From Exophiala sp. HKRS030 (lineage: Eukaryota > Ascomycota > Eurotiomycetes > Chaetothyriales > Herpotrichiellaceae): 64,000 nucleotides of DNA. Numbering within the stretch: position 1 is the first letter of the stretch; each line of letters opens with the position of its first letter. The notes beneath the pieces were generated by a model that was not told the DNA's origin, ran no database searches, and saw only the letters and a list, made by a program, of their open reading frames with translations. The stretch is taken from the NCBI GenBank assembly GCA_023897205.1, contig JAHWDD010000007.1, positions 3,782,001 through 3,846,000 of the forward strand, in the 5' to 3' direction. This document shows, piece by piece, positions 45,812 to 58,113 of this stretch. The position numbers and the translations under genes are program-made.

Positions 45812-47409
45812 ATGGCATCTCCATCTATTCATCCTACCAAGCCCAACGGATGGGTTGATCTTCGTCGACCGGGCGACTATCCAATCATTCTAGGTGACAG
45901 CCTGAAACCCAACGGAAAGTCCAAGAACTCCCTGATTAACGTCCGCTATAATTGGCAGCCCAAGTCAGGCTTCGGTACGCGCAAGGGTCGACTCACCAAG
46001 TCTGGCGATGGCTATGAACTCAACGTCACGGGTCCCGACAGTGATGATGATGATGAGACTTATCAATACTCGGGTACTTTGAACCCTCAATCGCCTTCTG
46101 GAGACACTTCAACCAGTTCTTCGTCCCTGGCACTTGTCTTCGATAAATCAAAATCTGCCTTTGTCCTGGAATCCATATCTACCTCAATCGACCTAAACCT
46201 GAAATCTGGTCCAGGTCATCCACCAACATCGGCTCGGAGCATGCCACAACTGCCAACGGCAAAAGAAACACTACCCGAGCCATCACAGACGAACGGAAAC
46301 AGCAAAACCCCCACCATATCGGATGATGATCCTGGCCCAGGTGATTCCTCCAATCCCTTCGATTTCCGCCACTTCATCTCTGAGGCCCGTGAAAGCCTTG
46401 AAAAATCTCAGCAACAACAAGCCGGAAATCGGACGCCACTCAGCATGAGTGGTATCTCCACTCCAGTACCACCGGGTGCTAGTCGTTTCACTTCGACGAC
46501 ACCGCAACTCCGTGCGAGTAATACCGCTTCCACTCCCAGAGCTTCCACTACAGCGGCACAGAAGCGAGGACCAGGACACGCACGTACGGTATCGGCGACA
46601 AATAATACCAGGAATGCGGCCCCACGAATAGCACAGCTAAGCGGAACATGCCGTCGAACTCCAAAATCAAATCTAAAGAGCGTATCACCGATTCATCAGC
46701 CTCGGATTCTGACAACGAGACCATAGCTGTTGTCCGCCGCCATCAGACACTTCCGAAAAACCAACCCGCCAAACCCGCCAATACAAAATCCACTCAGCCT
46801 TCCGTCGCAGCGACAAAGTCGCATAATAGAAATCTCTCCGCCAATATCGGTAGTTCGCCACACATCATCATCAACGATGACGATGGTGGTCTCGAAATCG
46901 ACATGGGCAGTCCTCCACCAGAGGATAAATGGAAAAATCGCCGGAATCGAATCAACCCAGAGATGTTTGATCGATCACATACAGGGACACCAGTGGGAGC
47001 CGCTGGTAGAAGCGGAGGAGCAGGATTTGCTGCCAGAGACAGAGATAGAGATGTTGTGATGAAAAATGTCGACTCTCGATACCGAGACGATGAGGATGAC
47101 GACCAGGACGAAGATGACGACGTCGAAGAATTCGACCTTGGAAGCCCCAGAGACAAACGTATCTCCCTGCCGCACAGTGGAGAGGTCTCCAGACTTGACG
47201 ACGACGATGACAACGACGTTGACGAAGAAGACGAAGAGGCTCTTCTCGCTAGAGAGCTGGAGGCGGCTTTGGATGCGGAAGATGATGAGGATTCCGCCAG
47301 TGCCGCCACTGGCGCCGGCGGCATTGGATTGGGCTTGGGCATCTCCCAGGGTCGTTCGCATCAACAGCTAGACGATGACGATGAGAGTGAAGTCAGTGAG
47401 GAGGAATAA
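45812..47409 (+). CDS. RNA polymerase II elongation factor EAF; one frame break
   Basis: About 532 residues with one missing C at 46620-46623; length plus one is a multiple of three. The N-terminal 110 residues carry the EAF domain (DYPIILGDSLKPNGKSKNSLINVRYNWQP). The rest is a long disordered region rich in Ser/Pro, then acidic runs (DDDDDND, DEEDEEALLARELEAAL). EAF proteins bind ELL and stimulate Pol II elongation in the little/super elongation complexes; in fission yeast Ell1-Eaf1 is the pair. The acidic C-terminus is the usual transactivation-like part. The break lies in the disordered middle, so the domain itself is intact. Confidence 0.85.
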
Positions 47410-48147
47410 ATGTGCAGTGTGACTGAGCGAGTGAACAAAGATATACAGATTTTAGAGAGAGAGGCTGCACCGACTGGGCACAGCACTTGAAAAGCTCATT
47501 GAGGCAGAGTAATCAATTGAGCGAGAGATGGCTACGTCTGACCGGCATATCCCTGATCATATCACGAGTTGACAACCAGAATCGTCTGCAAGTTCCTTTG
47601 GGTAAACCATTCGTACAATGAACGGCGAGCTAGTCTCGAACCTTCTTCCTACGATGAGTCTCTTGGCACGAATGGATCTGACGAAGATGTTAGATCTGGA
47701 CCACGGGAGGGGCAAGAGGGGAGGAGGGGAGCGATGTTCCATGAGATCTATCTCTTACAACATCCATCCTCCGCTGAGGACGAAATCCTGCATGGTGCCA
47801 ACAGCCTTGGCTTCAGAGGTCATATCTAGGGTATGTGGATGAAAAGACTTCAAGAGGAAACAATTTGAAACAATTTCTCTGTTCTTCCTTGGGATAAGCT
47901 AGGCAGCCGGCCCTTGTCCAGAGTAATGACGACGACGATGGTGATGTAAATGGAGAAGAAGTCCTTGAGCATTGAACCCACCGCCCAGTTCTCAAGGGTT
48001 ATAGTATCAAGTTATCTGAGGGTCATGCAATCATACAGATCTGCCATAATCTAATCGATGTTTGTTTGGTTTCTTTTCTTGCCCTTTTTTTCTACATGCG
48101 GGTATGTCGTCGACCTTATGCAAATGGACTTAAAAATCATGACGATC
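47410..48147. other. Intergenic, convergent ends of EAF and CCT gamma
   Basis: No supported gene. Short frames near 47557-47842 exist on both strands. Confidence 0.6.
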
Positions 48148-50020
48148 TCATTCTTCGCCGCCTCCGCCGCCGCCACCGCTCAAACCACTTGCACCGACTT
48201 GCTTCGCGCTCTTGGCGCCACAGATGTCGTCGACCCGGAGCAGCAAGCAGGCGCTCTCGACGGCGGTCTTGATGCTTTGCATCTTGACGGCTTGCGGTTC
48301 CCAGACCTTGTAGTCCTTCATGTCGACGACGTTGCCCGTGTCGCCGTCGACGCCGAAGCTTGATTTGCCCTCGGCGTGTTTGGCGCGCAGTTGTGTCAGG
48401 ATGCGGATCGGGCTGGCGCCGGCGTTCTGGATCAGTGTGCGGGGGATGACTTCCATGGCTTCGGCGACGGCTTTGTAGGGCCATTGCTGCACGCCTTCGA
48501 TGGATTTAGCTTTCTGCGCCAGTCGGACTGATACGGCCATCTCGGTTGCTCCACCACCGGGTGATAGGCGTGGGTGGAACACGACATTGCGTGCTACTGA
48601 CATGGCGTCTTGCAGGTTTCGTTCGATTTCGTTGAGGATGTCTTTGGATGGCCCGCGGAGGAGGATGGTGCATGCTTTGGGGTTCTTGCATTTGGTGATG
48701 AAGGTGAAATATTCGTCGCCGATTTTTTCGATCTCAAACAGACCAGCCCCTGTTCCGACGTCGGTCTCGACAAGGTCATCGACCCGATTGACGATTGTGG
48801 CTCCTGTGGCTCGAGCAATTCTGTTGTTGTCCGTCTTTCGAACTCGCCGTAACGCGGTGACGCCAGCTTTGACAAAGTAGTGTTGTGCGAGATCCGAGAC
48901 ACCTTTTTCCGTGATAACAAGATCAGGCTTGACGGCTAGAATGGCATCACACATCTTCTTGACTTGCTCTTCCTCGATCTGCAGGATTCGATTCCATGAT
49001 TCCTCGTCCGTGATCTCAACATTGGTCTGGGATTCACCCTTTTTGTATTCCAGTGTACAATCGAGGAGGACGATTCTGGGGTTCTCTATCCGTCGGCGCA
49101 TTGATGCGTGTGTGATGTCTTTGTTCAACATGACTCCATCAAGCACTCGAGAGTCTTCAATCTCTCCACCAGGAACTTTCTCGACTCGAGCATAACGCTT
49201 GATGTCGATCTCGGGAGGTTTGGATGCTTGAATTGTGGTTGATGGGGTTTTGCGGTACCATTCGTCTGAGGTGCATTCGAGAAGAAGGTTTGGTCTTGTG
49301 CAACAACCCGAACGGCTTTCAAGGCTAAGGAACACATGAGGTCGGAGAATCTTGAGCTGGTCTTTGTGCCGATGGAGGATTCGATAATTTGATACATTTG
49401 CTTGTCACTTGAGGTGTCAACGGGTATAGACACTTCTTCAACAATGGCAAGAGCATCTGCGAGGGCTTTCTTGAAGGCTTGAATTATGACGACTGGATGG
49501 ATATTTCGTTCGAGTTGGGGTAGTGCTTGTGCTAACATTTCGCCGGCTGAATAATGGTTAGCTCTGCCTTGGTAGATTAAGTTGAGTGGTTTATTCGGTG
49601 CATACCCAATATGATGACGGTGGTAGTACCATCTCCAACCTCTTCATCTTGAGTCCTGCTCAATTCTATCATACTTTTCGCGGCGGGGTGTCCAACTTCA
49701 ATCTCGCGCAGGATGGCATGGCCGTCGTTGGTAAGAACAATACCTCCCATAGGATCCAGCAACATTTTCAACATGGCTTTGGGACCGAGACATGACCGGA
49801 TAATATCAGCAACACTGTGAATATGTCAGAGCCATGAAAAGAACCAGGAGTAGGTCGTGAATTTGGGGGGCTCACGTTTTCGCTGCGGTGATATTCGAGA
49901 CTTGAGCCTTTCTTCCCACTTGTCTCTCCCCATTGCCGGTATCTAGAACAGAAATGAGTATATGAACATCTCTTCTGGAACGGAATCCTGCTCACTCATC
50001 ACAACCACCGGCGCTTGCAT
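48148..50020 (-). CDS. CCT3: Chaperonin CCT/TRiC subunit gamma; one frame break
   Basis: Exons 49996-50020, 49876-49942, 49606-49814 and 48148-49546, with introns of 53, 61 and 59 bases. One missing base at 49244-49247 (C run on the coding strand) makes the total a multiple of three, for 566 residues. Group II chaperonin motifs follow in order: NTGNGERQVGRKAQVSNI, LDPMGG, LTNDGHAILREIEVGHPAAKS and EVGDGTTTV (nucleotide site). After these come IKRYARVEKVPGGEIEDS, LSPGGGATEM and the C-terminal LLRVDDICG. The KRYARVEK-VPGG block identifies the gamma subunit. CCT folds actin and tubulin in the cytosol and every subunit is essential in yeast, so a truly frameshifted single copy would be lethal. 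This argues that the break is a sequence error. Confidence 0.93.
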
Positions 50021-50635
50021 CGTACCGGTTCTTTAGGCCTGTAGCCTGGATTGGGTGAAGTGGAGTGCGAGAAACAGAATATCGGGTTTGTTCAGTGAAC
50101 AGTTTGAAGAAATGAAGCACTGATCAAGACTGTCGACGGATTTTCTGCACTTCAGGCGTCGTAGAGCAGATCCGGTGAGGAGGGGTATTGACTGCAGTTC
50201 AGAATAGTCTTTGGTGGTATTTGGCATGAATTTCATTTGCGACGGTCAACTTTTGATGGCGGGCATATTTTGGTCTGTGCCTGTGATTTCGCGCCCGCAA
50301 AAATACGGCGGAACGGAGTACCCGTGATTAATACGTTGAAGTGTTCGGTGACTTGGGCAAAATATGGCTACCGACGCTCTTCTCATTTGTGACGCGCCGT
50401 AGATCTAGCTGATCGTGTTACTGCACATCATAATAGTCTGATACGCAATATAGAATCTGTGATTGAACTTCACGAAAATGCCAGTCATTTCATCATCGAG
50501 TCGACCTTTGTTCGCCTTACCTTATGCAGATTCAAGAATCAACCTCGACCAGTGATTGGAATTTTGTGTTCTTCTTATAGACTTCTGGTATCTCGACTCA
50601 ACGCAACTTCCTACAGTGCGAGGCTAGCTCCTCAA
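50021..50635. other. Intergenic, CCT gamma promoter
   Basis: Contains the CCT gamma promoter on the left and the 3-prime flank of the GFA-fold gene. Nothing else is recognised. Confidence 0.6.
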
Positions 50636-51275
50636 CTAGTAGAAAGGATACATGGCCTCAGCCTTCTCGGTTCCCTTTGTTTCTTGCAACCAATTTACTC
50701 GATCCTTGGTAAATTGTTCAATTTTAGGTTTGAACTTGGTTTCCATCAAATTGAAATCATCGAGCGTCCCGATCCTACAGATCTTCGTTCCTGGAAAGGC
50801 AGATCCGACCCGATACATCAGGGTCCCGCATGTCTTGCAGAAGTAATTGGTCATGGTGTGGTTGTGGACGATGGATGTGTTTTGACTCCATGAACTAAGA
50901 TTGTCCTCGCCACGCAGGTGTGTAAGGTACTTGTCGTCGACGGAGAAGTTGGATGCGAACATGGATGCTGTGATCTTGTGGCAGTCGGTGCAGTGGCAGA
51001 CGAATGTGCCCACAAGGCCAGGTGCTTCGGTTGGCTGTTCAGACGCGCGTTGTTCTGTCAGCAACCTGTCTTCATGAGATGACCCGGCTTTGGCCACATG
51101 CAGCCTCAGGACAACAAGGATCGCGAGAGGAATGGTGGCTACTTACAACTTTCAACTGGACGGCACCACAGAAGCAAGTTGCGGTAGCCTCAGTATCAGT
51201 GGACCATCCATCATTAGCAATGCCTGTCAAAGGGAGGTATGGTTTTGATTTATCGGCAGTGGAAAGTCCAGACAT
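50636..51275 (-). CDS. GFA/CENP-V fold zinc protein
   Basis: Two exons, 51147-51275 and 50636-51034, with a 112-base intron (GTAAGT..CAG), giving 175 residues. Zinc ligands of the glutathione-dependent formaldehyde-activating (GFA) fold are complete: CFC (34, 36), CHCTDC (56, 58, 61) and CKTC (109, 112). The surrounding family text is also present (KITASMFASNF, YFCKTCGTLMYRVG). Bacterial Gfa was proposed to join glutathione and formaldehyde. Fungal members are numerous and mostly of unknown substrate, likely acting on small thiol adducts in the cytosol. The splice is chosen because exon 2 begins directly at PTEAPGLV, in phase with the first Cys motif. Confidence 0.85.
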
Positions 51276-52137
51276 CTTGTTCTTGTTCTGAGGTAGCCTG
51301 CAGGTGATATTTCTAGCTGAGAGCTTCTTCGTTATATTCGAGGCTTGATTGGTTGGGATTGTTTTGAAGTTCAGTACTTGACACGATTCAAATGGATAGA
51401 GAGAAGAACACAGGAGATTATCCTGCCTCAACTAGCTAGATATATATACAATCAATCCACAGGCTACAGCATCACCCCGACGCAGGTCTCAAAGGACGCC
51501 CTTTTGCCGCAACATACCTCACAACCCGCGTCATCTGGGACGCTTCCACCCGTCCGAAGCACCGAGAACTTAGAAAGCCTGCAGAAACACCGCAAAGCAA
51601 TGTGGGATCCATATCAACAGGATCCATAGATCAGTTCTGGACTCCGACTCAAACAAATTTACAGAGCCATACTGACATCATTGGGAGACGTCGGCTATGG
51701 AGATGCCACCCCAGTTGTCCGATATGTCAGCCGCCTTTCCCCACGGACGCAATGCCGGTTTAGGTCAAGATCTTCGAATGTGGATTCTATGCTTCTATTC
51801 TCTTTTGAGATCTGGGGCGGGGCTTTGCGATAGTACTTGAGACGCACGCGCCGAGCGACGACTGAGGCTTCGCACGCATTTAGCATATCTCGGAATCCAT
51901 TACAAATACTGGATATTCTGACGTCCACGTCTTGAGACCATTTGCAACTTGCAAGCTACAATATCCTTACTGTTCCGTTTATGCATACCCAATCCTGCTA
52001 TCTCGTTATGGACTGATGGCCACTGATAAGACGTTGACTCTTGGTTCACTCCAGTCTGTGCCTCAGCTACCGTACAAAGCTTTACAATTACTTCCTGGAT
52101 TAGGAAGGGTGAAGATATATGACTTGGCGATGTTCCT
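51276..52137. other. Intergenic, no supported gene
   Basis: GFA-gene promoter and 3-prime flank of the zinc-cluster gene. Nothing else is recognised. Confidence 0.55.
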
Positions 52138-53869
52138 CTAGTCTAAGCCGTGCCGCGAGCTAATCCAAGCAATAACCTCGTACGCCGTCTTCTTATGCAA
52201 ATCGGAAGTGAATTGTGCCTTCACTACAATCCACATCGAAAGCAAGGCGAAAAAGCGTCCGACCATTGCTCCTTTCCGAGGAAGTCGTGAATCTGCATCC
52301 CATCCTGATTGCGTGAGCCCTAGAAGAGGAGGTAGTGACTGGATTATCGCTGAGCATAGTCGATCGACTGCTGCCCGCTCCACATCAATCTGCGCAGTCT
52401 CTTCTGTCGTGAGATCGCGACAAGACAGCCTTGCGGTATAGACCATTAGATCGACCAATGACTCGTGAAGTACTATCTGACTTGTGGTGTGAAGATTCCA
52501 GATGTACGCCAACCACAGGTCATGATAGCTAAGCACGCGTGGGCAAGGGAGAAGCGGGAGCTGGTCGCGGTCTGACCACTGTGTAAGTCCTGTCAGGTTG
52601 GATCGATGCACATCTGGTGCTTCCTCGATTCTTGGTCTCCAGAACATGGGTATTGATGATGTCCAGCTGTCGACTTGTAAGATGAGACTTCGAATTGCGT
52701 GAAGTAGTTCATCTGCCTGTTTGAGCTTCTCGCTAACACTAGTACAGGTGTCCTTGATTGTACCACCTTCAGTCAATCGCTTGACAGCTGAACTTCTAAT
52801 GCTAATGTCAAGAATGTCTGCAGATATGTGAACGTCTGGCCGATCGATACTGAGTCGATTGAGCCAATCATTTTGTCGCTGGTCTGGTTCTTCGCGAAAG
52901 AGGATTTGTCGTGCTTGTAGCCTTTTGTGTGCGATACACCACAGCGCGAAACGTGATTTGTTGTACAGATGATCAGCGCCACCTGAATGGAGAATGTGCT
53001 TGACGGCATCTCTATGTGGCCCTAAAGGCTCGAGTCGGGATAAATACATCAGCTGCAGGTAAGCGAGGAGTTAGCACATGAAGAGCGGATTCGCTTCCAA
53101 GGCGCAGAACGTTTACCTCAAAAGTGTCAATAAGGAGAATTGCCGCAAGTACATGGTCTGTAGCAAGATTCTGCTCATCTTTTGCAACTTCTCTCATCTG
53201 ACGCAAGGCGGCGCCGTAATACTGTCGTGCCTTTATGTGAAATGGCGTTTCGATGCTTAATTCATTCCTCATATCAGCATAAGCAAGCGCTCTTACGGCT
53301 AGCCACAGAACTGAATGAGGGGCGGCGGTCAAGTAGAGATCTTGCATGTTATACATATGCCCAAGCGCAATCTGCTCTCTATCAGGATAGAGAGTCCAAA
53401 TGACGAAGAATCGGTCGACGGCTCGGACGTCAAGATCTTGCTTCACCGGTCGAGGTACCTCAAACGGTTGCTGAATGCTTGACAATAGTTGATGGTGCTG
53501 TTTGCCAACAGCAAAGATATCCCCTGAGGTAAGGTCACCTGGCTTTCCACAATTCTGATCTCGAAGTGATTCGGTGGTAAGGACGTCGAAGGAGACTATA
53601 GGCAATTGTGAGCCTGACCTCAAACCACGCCTGGCTCGACGAGAGTTTCGTTCCGCAACCTCATTCTCATGACGGAAAATAGACGCTATATCGTCTTGCA
53701 ACCCAGCACAGTCGAGGTCTCGTTGTGAACATCGTCCACATTGAGGCTGCTTGCGGTCGCACTGGCTAAAGGGTCAGTGGGTGATAGACTTGATAGGCAT
53801 TGTGTTCTGGAAAGTACCCACCCTGGTCTTTGCTGCCCTACATTGAGTGCAAGCTCGGAAAACGGACAT
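52138..53869 (-). CDS. Zn2Cys6 transcription factor
   Basis: Three exons, 53822-53869, 53117-53761 and 52138-53052 (introns 60 and 64 bases), 535 residues. The first exon is only 16 codons and holds the first half of the zinc cluster. After splicing, Cys 7, 10, 17, 24, 27 and 34 follow the canonical C-x2-C-x6-C-x6-C-x2-C-x6-C spacing (FRACTQCRAAKTR then CDRKQPQCGRCSQRDLDC). An intron inside the zinc cluster is common in filamentous fungi. The middle contains a fungal transcription-factor-like helical region (AVDRFFVIWTLYP, HSVLWLAVRALAYADM, LAAILLIDTFE). The target is unknown. It is not beside an obvious biosynthetic cluster; the nearest genes are housekeeping. Confidence 0.9.
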
Positions 53870-54474
53870 TTAGATTTCGTCGTTTGGGATCTGGACCGTT
53901 CCGTAAAGATTTTACTCAAGATTTCTCTTCAGGTACGTGGTACAGTCGTCCTCATGCCAGTGATTGTAGACACAGCCTTGTGTGGATCTGTCTGAGACTG
54001 CGGACGTCTGACCATATTTGGACCTTTTGAAGCTGATGAATCAACGACCTCAGTTTACTGGTCACAAAGACTGTATGCGCATCTGAAGATGCTGCAAACC
54101 TGTATGCTTGGTCGCCGAGACGGGCGGGAAAGAGCAAAGTTGGTAATCATCATGAACGGCAGCCATCAATTGGCATAACGCTCATTATCACGGTAGCCAT
54201 TTGACCTTGATCTAGAGCATCCTCCGGAGGAAATTAGTCATCCTCAGTCATAAGGGCAGAAAATGCTCGTTTGAGCGGGATGATCAGCTCTACCGGATGC
54301 AGAGCCCGATTAGGTTTAGCTTTTAGTCTTTGGTCGAGCGATCAATCTCCCGACTCCGTGGACTCAGGATTGTTGGCGGAAGCACAAAAAGTTTGGATGA
54401 TCTGGCCAAGTCATAGACAACGCTTCTATGCTCATAATTTCGTACAAGGGACTAGCGAGGGATATCTGTCTCAT
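53870..54474. other. Intergenic, zinc-cluster gene promoter
   Basis: No supported gene. A 134-codon frame at 54271-54675 overlaps the Rrp3 3-prime end and is its shadow. Confidence 0.6.
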
Positions 54475-55929
54475 CTATCCGTCGTCGCGATCCATATCAT
54501 CACGACCTCGTTTTCCTCCACCAGGCTGCCCAGTTCGCTTGTTCCGCAGAGTCGCGCCCTTCTTGCCTCGGTTCTCATGCAATTCCTTCATCTCCATGGC
54601 CGCTGCTCGTTGGGCGTCACTGACTCTTTCCGCCAAAACCATGACTTCTTCCTTGACAGTCTCATACTCCTTTAATTTTTTGCCCAGAGCACCCTCGATT
54701 CTCATCCACAGTTCAACATCGTATTGAGTGACAAATGAGATTGCTTTACCACTTTTTCCTGCTCGAGCTGTGCGGCCTACTCGATGAATGTATGTCTTGC
54801 TGTCGTGAGGAAGATCGAAATTCACCACAAGATCCACCGACGGAATGTCAAGGCCTCGTGATGCCACATCGGAAGCTACCAGAATATTTCGTGATTTCGC
54901 TCGAAATTTGTTCAACGCTGCAAGACGGGCTTGTTGTGAAAGTTGACCATGGATGGGGATCGCCGAGAAGCCAAGCATACGCAGTAAAATGGATATCCGT
55001 TGTGCTTCATTGACTGTGCGTGTAAAGATGATGCCTGTTTGGCCAGCTAACTCGTTCAAAATATGGATCAAGTATAGATCTTTGTGCTTGTGCGGAATAA
55101 ACACATAAGACTGCAACAAAGTTGACACAGTCTGATATTTGTCCTGTGAGACAGCAACCCTCAGTGGATTCGATAAAGATGCGCGCTGTAACGACTCGAC
55201 TTTACTCGACATCGTCGCTGAGAACAAGTACGTCTTGCGGCCCTCCTTGGGCAGAATCTTAAGGATTTTATCAAGGATAGGACCAAAATCGAGATCCAGT
55301 AATCGATCCGCCTCGTCCATGACCAGGTACTTCAACAGTCGTAAAGAAAAGCCCTTCGTATTTTCCATATGATCCAACAGTCGTCCTGGTGTGGCGACAA
55401 TGACATGGGGTTTCTTGCCGAGGGCAATAGACTGCTGAATCATATCCATTCCACCGACTAGAACCGCACAACGTACGGCGATCAGTGAGCCCAATGCCTC
55501 AACCGCCTCTGATATTTGGTATGCCAGTTCTCTTGTAGGTGCCAGTATCAATGAGTGTAGCTGCTGTGGCTTATCCATCAAGGCTTGTAGTATGGGCAGG
55601 ACAAAGGCTGCAGTCTTTCCAGATCCAGTTTCTGCTAGACCTATGAGATCTCGACCTTGGAGGGCCAGGGGAATTGACTCTGCTTGGATCGGTGTGGGCG
55701 ATTTGTAGCCGAGCGCTTCGCATGCTTCGCAGAGAGCATCGATGATGCCTAGCTCCTTGAAAGTCGTGGGTTGTGTAGGCTTTTCAGATATTTCTTCCTC
55801 ATGCTCGCTACCACTGTCACTGTCGGTCTCGTCAACCTCTTCGGATGCGGACTGCGAGGTTTCGGTCGGCTTCGATTTGATTTGAGGAACAACCTCATGA
55901 GTGATCTTCCTTTTCTTCAATGCGGGCAT
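54475..55929 (-). CDS. RRP3: DEAD-box ATP-dependent RNA helicase Rrp3
   Basis: Single-exon gene of 484 residues with all helicase motifs: the Q motif (TFKELGI to TPIQ), AETGSGKT (99-106), PTRELA, TPGR, DEAD, SAT, RGLDIP and HRVGRTAR. The family text [25 protein letters not shown] and the C-terminal [13 protein letters not shown] identify Rrp3, the human DDX47 orthologue, needed for early cleavages of pre-rRNA in 18S rRNA maturation. It acts in the nucleolus, and the acidic N-terminus and Lys/Arg-rich C-terminus fit this. The length is normal. The gene is divergent from the P450, with 482 bases between the start codons. Confidence 0.95.
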   Translation of the reverse strand: MPALKKRKITHEVVPQIKSKPTETSQSASEEVDETDSDSGSEHEEEISEKPTQPTTFKELGIIDALCEACEALGYKSPTPIQAESIPLALQGRDLIGLAETGSGKTAAFVLPILQALMDKPQQLHSLILAPTRELAYQISEAVEALGSLIAVRCAVLVGGMDMIQQSIALGKKPHVIVATPGRLLDHMENTKGFSLRLLKYLVMDEADRLLDLDFGPILDKILKILPKEGRKTYLFSATMSSKVESLQRASLSNPLRVAVSQDKYQTVSTLLQSYVFIPHKHKDLYLIHILNELAGQTGIIFTRTVNEAQRISILLRMLGFSAIPIHGQLSQQARLAALNKFRAKSRNILVASDVASRGLDIPSVDLVVNFDLPHDSKTYIHRVGRTARAGKSGKAISFVTQYDVELWMRIEGALGKKLKEYETVKEEVMVLAERVSDAQRAAAMEMKELHENRGKKGATLRNKRTGQPGGGKRGRDDMDRDDG

Positions 55930-56411
55930 GTTGACAATATTTCTTGCCTTGAAAAGATCATGTCCTCAGAAAATCAGGAGAGTCAAAGACGGCAAGCATG
56001 CGCAGTTTACCAGGGCCCTAACTTTTTTTTCCGGAGCGAATCTGAAGTTTAATTCTTATCTGCACGTGACTCAGCCTTATCCATCCCCAGAACCATGGCA
56101 AGGCTGGCTCGGTGAAGGGGCTACAGAGTTTGATATTCAGAACCCCCACATGGACTCGGATGATATTGTCACCAACTGTCGACTAGGTACCCAGTGAAGT
56201 AGCCCCTAGCTGTGAATGATAGCAGAGGCTCCGCGTGACTGAGCTCTGCCAACATGGCCTGGCTCCAGACACTGGTCCTGGTTACCAGGAAGGCATCAAC
56301 AGCTCGAGTGAAGTTGAGAAGGCGCTAAAACTCCTGCACATAGATTATCGGCGGCATGTTGCACCTCTACTCTTCAACCCACCTTCACACCACATCCGGC
56401 GTCTCATCTCA
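55930..56411. promoter_or_regulatory. Divergent promoter region, Rrp3 / P450
   Basis: The only non-coding stretch between a housekeeping helicase and a cytochrome P450. The P450 frame is open upstream of its chosen ATG, so a longer N-terminus (from 56235) is possible, but it would push the membrane anchor 59 residues inward. Confidence 0.5.
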
Positions 56412-58113
56412 ATGGCAGCTGTCGAGTATACTGGTAGGCCGCTATACCAAGTCCTGTTCGCAGTCTTGGTAGGCCTCATCGCTAAATGGGGATATGATAC
56501 ACGACGTCGTCGTCAGGTAGGGACAATTAACTTACCCAAGAAAGGCTTTATTGACACTATGCAGGAAGAAAAAGCATTTGCTAATGCCCATGGATGTCAA
56601 CCACCTCAAAGCGAATTCAAACACCGCTGGCCTTGGGCTCTTGATCTAATCAAAAGACATGTCGGGACTGTCTTAACCGACCATGCGCTGATGCTACAAG
56701 TGGAATTCACAGAGAGTTTCGGCATAACTTTTGCGGCATACATGTTTGGTCTGGTCGGATACTTCACGTCAGATCCACGCAACATCAAAGCCATTACGGA
56801 GACTGGCTTTCAAGGTATATCAACCCTGTCATTAAATCACTTCGGTATGATAACGAGGAGTTAGACATGGGTTTGGGAGTGCGACGACCTGCTTGCTACC
56901 CTTTCTTTGGTGAGGGCATCTTCACTCAGGATGGTCCAGCTTGGAAGCACTCACGAGAAATGCTTCGGCGACAATTCGCACGTGTTCAAGCAAAAGACTT
57001 AGAGACTTTCACAGACCAGGTTGAGACACTGATCTCGACCTTTCGCGGCTCAAAGGGCGTAGTGGATCTACAGCCTGCGTTTTTTCGTTTCACACTTGCC
57101 ACAACGACCGCGCTACTTTTTGGCGAGTCCATCGACATACTGTCCGAGGCAGAACAAACAGAATTTGCTGAACACTTTGACAGTGCGACGTGGGTAACTG
57201 CCGTGCGACTTCCTCTGGCGCATCTAAGCTTTCTATATAACACCCCCAGCTATCGAAAGTCCTGCAAGGTGGTCAAGCGCTATGCTGACCTCTTCATCGA
57301 GAAAGCTTTCCAGTATGCACGCGACCACGGACAGGAAGAAGCCACCGTAAGATATCCATTTATCTTCGATCTTCAGGCTGAGTACAAAGATCGATCCCTC
57401 GTACGCGACCAGCTTGTCAACGTCTTGCTCGCAGGACGAGACACTACGGCATGCACCATGTCATGGACCATTTTCCATCTCGTTCGTCATCCTGAGATGC
57501 TCCAGCGACTGCGTGAAGAAATCTCGGAAGTCACTGCCTCTGAAACAGCAATTACAAGGGCGCATACGAAAAACATGACTTATCTGAATGCCGTGTTGAA
57601 CGAAAGTAAGTGTTTACGATTGTACCTGCAACTACGTGCTTGCCGCCGAAAGATATGGCTAACGATTGCCACAGCTCTCAGACTCTACCCTCAAGTCCCT
57701 ATGAACACCAGATCCGCCGTCCGAACCACACTGCTACCCAAGGGTGGCGGCCCAGATGGAGAGTCTCCAGTCCTCGTTCCGAAGAACGCTGGCATTACGT
57801 TCAGCCCTTACCACATGCATCGCCGCAGGGAGCTCTTTAGAGAAGATGCCCATGCTTTTCGACCAGAACGCTGGTTAGACGGCAAACTCAACAACATCGG
57901 CTGTGCTTACATTCCTTTTCTTCACGGATTTAGAACATGCTTGGGCAAGGACTTTGCATTGTCGGAAGCAAGCTATGCTTTGATTCGTCTCCTTCAAGTT
58001 TTCCCGGATCTGCGAATCCCCCTGGAACCGAAGTAGTGCCTACTGGACAGGAGAAGCAAATGCTGACTCTTGTTGTCTCCAGTCTGGACGGATGCAAAGT
58101 CTTGCTTGACTGA
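56412..58113 (+). CDS. Cytochrome P450, CYP52-like; one frame break near the end
   Basis: Exons 56412-56814, 56865-57605 and 57675-58113 (introns 50 and 69 bases), 527 residues. One missing C in the run 58018-58022 moves the stop from 58036 to 58113 and restores the conserved last strand (QEKQMLTLVVSSLDGC). An N-terminal anchor (YQVLFAVLVGLIAKWGY) is present. Other P450 marks are the I-helix LLAGRDTTA, the K-helix ExxR (E-T-L-R, created by splicing intron 2), PERW, and the heme loop FLHGFRTCLG with its Cys ligand. The blocks FGLG/MGLGVRR, FFGEGIFTQDGPAWKHSR and LRRQFAR are typical of the CYP52 clan. Its members omega-hydroxylate n-alkanes and fatty acids in the ER. Substrate by inference only. 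Confidence 0.88.
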
